From contig SMSO01000014.1 of assembly GCA_004764695.1 (NCBI GenBank), positions 3,299,148-3,363,147 on the forward strand: a stretch of DNA of 64,000 bases, read 5' to 3'. Below are positions 39,872 to 49,200 of the stretch, one piece after another (positions within the stretch are counted from its first letter, which is position 1; every line of letters starts with the position of its first letter). Both the position numbers and the translations under genes were made by a program. This stretch comes from Schizochytrium sp. TIO01 (taxonomy: Eukaryota > Sar > Bigyra > Thraustochytrida > Thraustochytriidae). Below the pieces are notes generated by a model that saw only the letters and a program-made list of their open reading frames with translations, did not search any database and was not told the DNA's origin.

Positions 39872-42108
39872 ACGACCGAGGTGCTTGCTTATCCCACGAA
39901 GAGGATGGCATTGTCTGGGGATCCCAGAAAGTAGTCTTGTTCGTCACGGCCCGAGACTAGCTAGGATCTAGGGTTCCTTTTCTTTCTCATAGATCCAGGA
40001 AGCACCCTTTTCTTTCCCAGAAAGGAATGAAAAAGAAAAAGAAAAAGGAAAAACACTTCTGGACACCATTACGAGTGCCGTAGAAGAAGCTAGGAGTACC
40101 CACTCCTGCGGTCGAAGCGACGAACGAGTTAGTTTGGGGTAAGACTAAGTTATAGAGGTGCCTCAGGCGTCCTATAGTTAACACTGGATAGGTTACTAAG
40201 GAGGCAGTTTTTACGATCGGTGTGGGACGGCCAACGTAGGACAAGGCAGCGCAACGAAAGAGAGGCGAGAACGAAAATGTGAACGGATTCAAGTTATCAA
40301 CACAAGAGCACTTTCTAAATATAGCATCATGCTGAGCTTGTACACGCATATGCTCCCACGAGAACCGCGGTTGTTGATTCCCTCGTGTCTGGTTGACACT
40401 CTGATGAGAAGGAAGACTGACCTCAAAGGCCTCCCTCCTTCCATCGCTGAAAGTGGTGGAAGGGGAGAAAACTCGCTAATGTGCGAGGGGTTCGGATTCT
40501 CTGCCAAGCGGTCACCCGCATCTATGTGGCTGAGGGTAATAGTTAGGAATTAGAGGGGGAAATGAGCGCAGGTGGCAACCAGAGATGGGTCTGAAAAGGC
40601 GGAGAGCACTCCCTGGTTCAACGAAGAGACCGAATTTTTAGAATTTTTAGAAAATGCACAGGAAAGTAAACGAACCTCTCCAGGGTCGATCTATATCTCC
40701 GATTGTGAGTTGCAGTGGACGCAATGGATCTGATAGGAGAAAAAAGCACCAAACCAGTTGACTGATTTTGAAAAATCATTAATTAGTTCAATTACCCACC
40801 CTCGACACAAACCCACGTTTGTGCATGAATAACACTTAAGTTGTCGCAAGACTTGCAACGGTCTCTAAGGTAAGGCAAACAGACCTTGCTAACAACCGTC
40901 TCGAGCTTATCTTTCCGTGGATACATTGGTAGCTACCTTTGATTGAATCAGAGTGTCCCTGGTCAGGTGCACAAACCGATGATGCTGGCCAGACAGACAG
41001 ATTAAAGGTTCGAAGAAATACGGCTTTTGGTGTGAAAAAAAAATGTAAAGTGAGTGTTTTCCTATTTCGAACGGCTTTCAATAAAAAGATATGAGTGAAT
41101 GAGAGAAAAAGGAAAGAAAAAAACTCGAACTTATGAGTATGATGTGTGAATGACATAAACGTCATCTTGTTGGTCCTGGCTTGATGAAGGTACCAATCAC
41201 AAAAACTGTGAGCATTCAAAGATAAGATCGAAATGCAGGGTTGAAGACGGCGTCCTTGATTTCGAGTTGGGCACTACAAAAGTCAACGCAACTCACACTC
41301 AAAGTGGGAAGTAAGCATTACTTACTTTAAATATAGGGCACTACATCTAGTCACTGAATAACTGAATAGTCCAAGGCCATGGGCGAAGTTTCTCAGAGTT
41401 CCTCCCACACGAGAACTTGGAAGGGAAGGAGTCATACCGCAATTGTTTATTATTTTTAGTCTTTTTTTGGAGTGCTATCACAGCAGTAGTCGAAATAAAA
41501 ATTATACTTTCATATTTTTTTCTTCAAAGTTTTCTTGATTTGATGGTTTTTTCTCAGGCTCAGACCTTTTTTTTAATAGTAAACAAAATATCGAATTCCT
41601 GATTGATTTTTTACTCAAACAAAAGGATTAATTGTACCTGCCTACCTTCCTACCTAACTACTGCGACCAGGTACCACAAGAACGAATTGCAATGTTCTCT
41701 CCTTTGAAATCAAGCTTGGACTATATTTGGTCCCATCCTTCATCTTTGAAAAGATTGTGGTATCATACCACACACTAGGGACATTGGACATCATACTACG
41801 CACCATAACATCCTTTGTCAATCAGCCCCTTTAATGTTGCAATCTACCATGAATCAGTTAGTGCTTGGTCTTTGCTTCTTCTTCTTCTTTCAAGCCAAGC
41901 CCTCGTTACGTCCGTCTCATTCATCCAAGCCTAGAGACCGCGGGTGCTACCCTTGTCAAGCGGTCTCCAAGCGACATACATATACCCCTGCGAAGCTTCA
42001 GCGTTTTAAAAGGTCGTTGCCAGAGAGGTTCGTATTTAGGTACGTATGCATGCACGCATGCATTATTATGAAGTGGGCACATTGATTTGATGCTTCGATC
42101 GATTGATC
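39872..42108. other. Non-coding spacer
   Basis: An AT-rich stretch at 41450-41620, otherwise mixed sequence. No gene recognised. Confidence 0.4.
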
Positions 42109-42181
42109 CATTCATTCATTCATTCAGTCAGTCAGTCAGTCAGTCAGTCAGTCAGTCAGTCAGTCAGTCAGTCAGTCAGTC
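42109..42181. repeat. Compound (ATTC)-(AGTC) array
   Basis: Four ATTC units pass in phase into about 14 AGTC units. Confidence 0.96.
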
Positions 42182-42352
42182 GTTGTATAAGCTGAGATGC
42201 CGAGAGAGCATCTAGCCAACAGAGAGAACCAATGAAGGCGAAGGAGAGCAGAGCAGCTTTGATCTGGGGTACTATCTAGGGACAAAGAAGAGGAATTCGA
42301 TTGGGAAGGTGTTGAGTTATTTATTTAAGCCAGTGAGCCTGACTCAAGCAAG

Positions 42353-42399
42353 GCCTGGCGTCGGGGTCTTAGCCCCGGATAAATGGGAGTCGCCAAGGC
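42353..42399. repeat. Nested hairpin, possible structured RNA
   Basis: An outer stem pairs GCCTGGCG (42353-42360) with CGCCAAGGC (42391-42399) with one bulge. It encloses a hairpin CGGGG-TCTTAG-CCCCG at 42362-42377. No known RNA family is recognised. Confidence 0.5.
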
Positions 42400-44719
42400 G
42401 GCGAAGCAGTGTGTAACAGCAACCTAGAACATGTCGCGAGAAGCAGTGGAGCACTGGCTGAAGGGGGGAAAGCTTTGGTGATTTACTTGGCGAGAAGTTC
42501 GGCTTTTCCAAGTTAAACAAATGCTTCCCTTTTATTTTTAATTTATTTTTGCGAGGTCTAGTCGGTAGTTTTCACTTAGTTTTTATGTTCTTATTAGAAT
42601 GTAATGGTGGGACTTCTTCGTTCTTTTCGTGTCATGCTTTTTTTTAAAGATACTTTGTCTTTGTTTAATTTCTTCGAAACTATTGTTTTCATTTTATTTA
42701 TTCTGTTTTCTTAGGTCGTTGCGAGAGTACTTTAGAGACTTAGGAATATATATGTTCATGGACACCACACATCATGCCAAGAAATTGCGTGGAATATGTA
42801 TGGCTATGGTCAACTTGAAGGCCGCATGTCCGGGGCTCGCTTCATTGCTGCTTCCAACCATGTTCTCATGAGAGGGGTTTTAAAAGCGTACGTCGAGTAC
42901 GAACAGGAAGCACCATCACTTTCGCTTCCATGACACAACGGGTGTCCGTCTATTATGACTTGTTCGGTGGTGTATAGATGAAAAAAATCAGTAGTTAAGA
43001 TTCATTCAAAAGTAAAGCGCTGAGCGTGGTGTTTTAAGCGTAACAACATTATTTATACTCAAAACAAGATCAAGAAGCATTTAACAAGAGTTATATTTCT
43101 CAGCTTGGAGTAAGTTCTCATTCTCCTGATTTTGAAATAAATGAGTTCGGAGGAAGCGAAATTGCTTACGCTTTTCGCCTTGAATTATAGGTCATCCTTA
43201 ATCTCTACCGCAAATGGTAGTCGCACTACCACGAACCTCTCATGAAAATGCGAGTACATGTTTACTTATACCGCAAGTGCTAACGTTGCCATATCACCCC
43301 GTCTTTTTATCTCCTGCTATGCTTACAACTTTCTCATTCTCAGACAAACGATCTCTCTTCTATAATTTTTTGTATACGCTTGCGTTCCTCAAGCCTGGGC
43401 TCAATAGTTTCTTATGAAATCTTTACACCATTCCCCTTCTCCTTCTCTTCTTCTTTTAAAGAAAGTTATTCAGAAAAATTGCCATGACCTTTTGGACCAC
43501 AAATTCCTGAATTTATTCTCTAAAACAAAACAGATGTGAAAATATGAGGCTAACGATTATAAGTGGCCCAGAGTTTATTTTTGAAGGGCTTAAATTTGTT
43601 TATTGTAGCTTTTTGTAAGAAGTAGATGTAAAATATCACGCATTACAAATTAAGAAGCTAATCTTCATGAGCCCAATGGATCGTTTACTGAATATCACAC
43701 AATGCAGGCGCAAATTAATTACAGTGATTTGGTACGTATTATTTTATGACTACAATCTATCTACCTCGCAAAGAGCAATTGAGAAATCGATTTCAAGCGC
43801 CCCCAATACTAAAAATTAACGAATTAAAATTATCAAACTCTGATGCTTCACAACAATTAACTCGCTGATCCTCATTAACTCGAGTGGCCAAGTTATCGTT
43901 ACAAGATATTGCTAGTATGAATGCATGTTTCAGGTTTTAGCCAAGTACTTGAAACATAATAAAGACCACTACAGACCATCGAAGGGCCTGGTATTCAAGA
44001 AATATCCAATACTGTTGCAGAATCGTGCGGTAATGATGTATCTGTATCCCTTCTCAGTAAATACCCAGGGACATTAACGACATACAAATAGCGTAAAGGC
44101 GCATAATAGGTCCGTACGGTTTGTTCACATCAAGATTGAATCCCAAAGGTATAAACCAAGCGTATTTATGTTCTTAACAATATAAAGGGTGTAGTAGGTT
44201 CCGATGTGACGAACTATAAACTGCAACTTCTGAATTACGATCTTGTAATTGCAGTATGGTTACATAAAAGACCTAACTGAATGCAACAACAGTGAATCAC
44301 ACTGAATGAACATCCTCTTCGACACACTTATCACTCAATACCCATCACCTTTTTGCCCATGTTTGATAGAGATTCCTGCAACGATTTGTCTTGATGGCTC
44401 CTTGCTTAAACAATGCGAGGATAAAAAGAAATGCTGCCTAGTATTGAAATTAATCTATGTATTCGTATCATTCATTCTATTTCGTACGCATCGCGTAACT
44501 TTCAAAGTCTTATTTGGGGTTACTTACAAAGAAAGGTGACATTTTGTCAAGAGGGAGGTCAGCTAGGAAAGACAATTTCAAGAGTTTAGTCCGCGAGTAA
44601 AGTGACTCAAGATAGCCGGAAAACTCAAGCATGAGCTATCAGAATCCTGATCGTGGGATGAATTACAAAATTCATCATGGTACTTTTGCTTTTGTATGGA
44701 AGCATTCCGATAAACAAGC
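42400..44719. other. Spacer at the edge of the repeat-free zone
   Basis: An AT-rich region at 42530-42710, then sequence without microsatellites. A plus-strand run at about 43915-44080 reads VLAKYLKHNKDH then GLVFKKYP, faintly like a copia RT/RNase H linker, but on the opposite strand to the other relics. No gene recognised. Confidence 0.35.
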
Positions 44720-44941
44720 TTATACTTTCACTTTGGTTCTTCTGGGTAAGTATAGCTGGAATGTATACACTACTTTAATATTGAGTCGTCGAACAGTCAT
44801 CTTCGATATTACAAGGTCATCAATGCAAATGCTGATGCATTTTCTACATGGTACTTTGATGTATAGGCCCTTTAATAAGGGTGTATTACGAACCCTTGCT
44901 ATACTAGGTTCACTTGCTACTCTGACGATCAATCTCAGCAC
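44720..44941 (-). pseudogene. Possible decayed copia reverse transcriptase fragment
   Basis: A minus-strand open frame of about 73 codons contains LYIKV, a short gap, then CISICIDDLVIS. This looks like the copia RT block that leads into the YVDD catalytic motif, with IDD in place of VDD. Orientation matches the neighbouring relic. The spacing to the integrase relic is about 1 kb shorter than in the young element, so a deletion would be needed. Only about 35 residues look convincing. Confidence 0.35.
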
Positions 44942-45899
44942 TGTTATAGGCTCTAGCTACTTGTTCTGCATCCCCATCTTAGTTCAATAGCATTCTAGAC
45001 CTTATCAGACGATTCGGGAGCATGAACAATCATGGAATAGCTTAATACTTCTTGCTTATTCTAAAAACCATGAACCTTTTAACGAATCAATCTTGCATAC
45101 CGTGTTATGCTGGAGCGCATTTAACACTATTGTGCTTCTCTAGACGGAACAGAACGAAACAGTTGATGCAATACAAGTCCATTCAATTTACTCTACATTT
45201 GGACAACCATGAGACTTTCACCTTTCCGACAAACACAAATCCCCTAAATGAGATGCATATGGTTCGGTAACCCGAACCGTCTATGTCAAAAGTATGATTA
45301 TAATATACAATTCTAGCACGAACTATGACCTTAGTTTATTAACAGAGACCTAACTAAATTGTTGGTACTTCTGAACTTTGTAGTATATTGATGGTTTTTT
45401 CCAGTGATTCATCCTGATAATGAAACAGAGCTGCAGATTGTTAGAAGCAAGCTCTTCTTCCCCTATCAGAAGTTTACCAAACCCATGGTTTTTGAAACAA
45501 ACCCATGATTTTCGAAAGAAAAAGTTTTGAAATATACCACCTCCTCATCATTCACCATTTCCCAAGGTCTGCGCACGAAGATTCCGATATTTTGTTGCTA
45601 TTCATCTCCAACTTTACCATGATGTTGTTTCTATAAACCTAAGTATACGATGCCTTTTTACAATTTACCATACATTCCAAGCTCCCTACCTTCGTTTCCC
45701 CCGTCAGCCTTTGGCCACCCAGGGGTAAGCTTATAGCAACACTTGAATTTGGATTCCAAGATGGAATACCTAGGACGCAAAAGCAAACTTAGTCTGTTAA
45801 AAACATATTTGAATGGGACGATTAAGTCATCTCTTTCAGAATTCGTTTAGATTACGAAACCTTTTCCTCTTGAGCATGTTTCTATACGTCAAGATCTAG
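44942..45899. other. Probable decayed transposon sequence
   Basis: No open gene. Position and the absence of microsatellites suggest it is internal to the older copia relic, but I could not align it convincingly. Confidence 0.3.
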
Positions 45900-46055
45900 T
45901 AGCTCTAAGCTTCGCAACCATATCTAGTGTTGTTTATCCTATGCAAAACTTTTCTCTTTGGTACTTACAGTGGCTCATCAAGAAATCCTGCAATATCCTG
46001 CTCATATGTTTCTTTGATGAAATAATCCATCACAGCCAAAAGATTGATTATTTAC
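45900..46055 (-). pseudogene. Decayed copia integrase segment (older element, left part)
   Basis: The sequence just left of the insertion continues the alignment. AATCCAT at 46025-46031 and the following 25 bases resemble 49440-49466 of the young element (the integrase zinc-finger region). So this and 51626-52830 were one element before the young copy landed. Similarity further left is weak, and the left boundary is approximate. Confidence 0.5.
46051..46055. repeat. Target-site duplication, left copy (TTTAC)
   Basis: These five bases immediately outside the LTR match 51621-51625 exactly. This fixes the element boundary at TATTG...CAATA rather than at an internal TG...CA. Confidence 0.9.
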
Positions 46056-46248
46056 TATTGCAGAGTAGCCTGTGCTGTGAAGCGTGGAAAGGTAGTCTGA
46101 CAAGGATGACGAACTCAGGAGAAAGAGAAAGAGGATGATATATGAGTTATCGGGGTTTCAGGTCTGCATACAGGCAGGGTAAATGTGTGAATAGGAGAGC
46201 TTGGTTAGGTTAGGTTAGGTTAGACAGTAGCTGTTTATTACTTCAATA
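46056..46248 (-). repeat. 3' LTR of the copia element (193 bp)
   Basis: Direct repeat of 51423-51620. It starts TATTG and ends CAATA on the plus strand. It holds four tandem GGTTA units (46203-46222) where the other LTR has five. In element sense it begins TATTGAAG and includes an AATAAA close to that end, a plausible polyadenylation signal. Two substitutions separate it from the other LTR. Confidence 0.95.
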
Positions 46249-46257
46249 CTCCCCCGC
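46249..46257 (-). promoter_or_regulatory. Polypurine tract of the copia element
   Basis: In element sense GCGGGGGAG abuts the 3' LTR. It lies a few bases after the pol stop codon (46261-46263). This is the expected position and composition for plus-strand DNA priming. Confidence 0.85.
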
Positions 46258-46260
46258 AAA

Positions 46261-49200
46261 TCACGCGTCAGCACCTGAAGCATCAAGTAAGCGACTAGCG
46301 TGTTTCCAATGAGATGGTGCTGCAAGTGGTTTGGTAAGTAAATCAGCTATATTTTCTGTGCCTTTAACATGATGTACCTTGAGTAATTGGTTTTGTCTTC
46401 GATGAATCAGTACTGCTAGTTGTACTGCGAGATAACCATTTGTACCATTAACTTCTTCCTTTTTGATTGTGTTTACTAATGCTTGACAATCTATACATAC
46501 CTGTATTTCATTGATGTAAATGTTCATGTCTGCTAAAAGTTGTCGAATGGATTCTGCTCTGAGAACTCCTGCAACTGCAGCAATTAGTTCAGCTTCGTGA
46601 GTATTTCTTGCAACTGTAGACTGTTTGGTTGTTTTCCATACAACAGCACCAGCATTTATCATAACAACATATCCTGTAACACTACGACGAAGTTTGTCAT
46701 GTGCCTTGCTGAAAGAAGCATCTGTATAGACGTTCAAAACAAGTTGTGCCTCTGAATCCACGCCTTTGAGTGTTAGAACTTTGTCCTTTGTGGCCTTGAC
46801 ATAACGGAATGCATGTTTAAGAGCTTGCATATGTTCCGCTCCATTCTTTTGACCATGGTATGCAAGTTGGTGTAAAGTGTATGCCATATCAGGTCGAGTT
46901 TTTAGTAAATACATTAGAGTGCCGACAAGTGGACGATAGTGTTCATTCACAGAGTCGTCAGGATGATCACTTAACTCTTTAAGGATGGATGGAGTTTTAG
47001 CTCCATTGCAGTTTTCCATATTACATCGCCTAAGGGCTTTTTCACAATACTCGCGTTGACTGATGGTACAGATCTTTCGTGACTTGTCATAGACATGTGC
47101 ATCACTAAGGTAATGGCATTGTTTTTCACGATTAACTTTGACGCCGACATTTTGTTCGAGTTCTTCGACAATCGCTTTGAGTGCTTGGGGCGTGCCAAAA
47201 ATTCTCATGTCATCAACATGGATAGTCATTAGAAGATCTTTGCCAATAAAGAGTGATGCATCCGTTATAGATCGCGTTAAGCCATAATTTTCGCCATAAT
47301 TTTCTAAGATAGCCGTCAAATGATCCATCCACCTACGGGGGGCACTTTTGAGTCCATATAGACTTTTACGCAGACGATAACAATAACCTTCTGCTAAGTC
47401 AAGACCTTCAATACCTTTGATGTAGAGGAATTCGTCATCTGGAATTTGTGCTTCTAGAAATGCGGCTGTTACGTCAACGGTGATAGCATCATAGCCTCTC
47501 GTTAAAGCAATAATTGTTGCAACACGAATGCTTTCAACATTAACTGTTGGTGAGTATATATCATAAACATGTTCAATGGCCTCATTGTAGCCTTGTACTA
47601 CAACCCGTGCTTTTAACAGATTGACCGGTGGTGCCTTCTTTGTATAGACCCATCTAGTTCCCATTACAGTCTGTCCCTGTGGTAAAGTGTGTAAGGGTAC
47701 AGTTTCCAGAACACCAGCGGACTGCAGGTTGTGATGTTCAGTATTCATAGCAGCGATCCATAGTTGCTGATATGCCTGTGGCAGTTTCCGCATTTCTTTA
47801 TAAGTGTTTGGAACTACAATGTCGTCATATGGACATGGTTTGGGGACCGGTTTAGGTAATTGTTTATTATCTGTGTTGTTTTCAATAAGAAAAGCAAAAT
47901 ATTCCTGTTCCCTCGGATATATCGTGGGAATGATTAGTTCATGTAGGTTCTCTTCTTTTGATAGAGAATTAATATCCGAGAAATCTAACTCTGTATTCGT
48001 CATATTACGTTTTCGTTTCAGACGATTGGTATAGTATCGGTATTTATTTGCAGCGCCTTTGGCACTGGGACCAACATTTAGTGGTACATGAGGTTTGGGA
48101 GTCCTTTTGGATCTCCGATGACTATCGTGTGCATGGACTGAACTATGTTCTTGTTCCATGTCTTCACGACCATGTTCACTTTTGGATTCACGGTCATCAT
48201 TATTTACCTCAGAATGACTAACGTGTTCACTATTGGATTCACGGTCATTGTGATTTAGTTCCGGATGACTAGCGTGTTCACTACTGGATTCACGGTCATT
48301 GTGATTTAGTTCCGGATGACTAGCGTGTTCACTACTGGATTCACGGTCATTGTGATTTGGTTCCGGATGACTAGCGTGTTCACTACTGGATTCACGGTCA
48401 TTGTGATTTGGTTCCGGATGACTAGCGTGTTCACTAATGGATTCACGGTCATCATTGTTTACCTCCGGACGACTAGCGTGTTCACTATTGGATTCACGGT
48501 CATCATTATATTTTGGGGTATTAGGAGTGATGAAAGATTTAGTATTATTAGCTGCGGAGGATAAAGCAGGTAGATCCTGATATATTTCTCCATCAATTAG
48601 TTTATATGATTCTTCACGTGTCCAATGAGTAATTAGATCAGGTGTCAGAGCGGTTTCTATCGACATTGCACGCTGACGAGTTTGTTCAGTCAATGCTTGA
48701 TCGAAAATCTTGACTTCACGCGTTTGAAGGATGTTGGACTTGTCTTTGGGTAAGACAGTTCCATGAGTGTAACCATCAGCATATCCAAGGAAAATGCCTA
48801 GTTCACCCCTATCTCCCAACTTTTGCGGAATGGGAAACTTCTTGAACACACATGGTGCTCCAAAAATGTGGAAGTAGCTGTAGTCTGGTGCTTTGCCAAA
48901 ATGTCGTTCGTACGGAGATTTCCGATTGCGACTGGAGGCTGTGCGATTCTTGACATGTACAGCATGAGATAAAGCATATGGCCAATATTTGGCTCCGAGT
49001 AATGCAGTTTTTAGATTGGAGCGAAGACCATTCATTAGTACTCGATTGATGCCTTCAGCAGGATTTGTAGCATGAGAGTGTGGTGCAGATAGTTTATGTT
49101 CCCACCGCATGGTGTGAAGTGATCTTGCAAATTCTCCGCCTGTAAAATATTTAGCTCCGTCTGTGCGAATTATGATGCGCGAGGTGTTTTTACCCTGGAG

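Noticed and set aside
6111-42181. Arrays of regularly spaced short repeats considered as CRISPR
   Set aside because: Units are 4-7 bp with no unique spacers, in eukaryotic DNA.
44631-44990. 119-codon plus-strand frame
   Set aside because: It is antisense to a minus-strand segment that resembles copia RT; no motif of its own.
46056-46065. Alternative LTR boundaries at an internal TGCAG...TTCA pair
   Set aside because: They would fit the usual TG...CA ends, but only the TATTG...CAATA boundary gives a matching 5-bp target duplication.
48316-48564. Plus-strand repetitive frame opposite pol
   Set aside because: Antisense shadow of the 51-bp repeats in the real pol gene.
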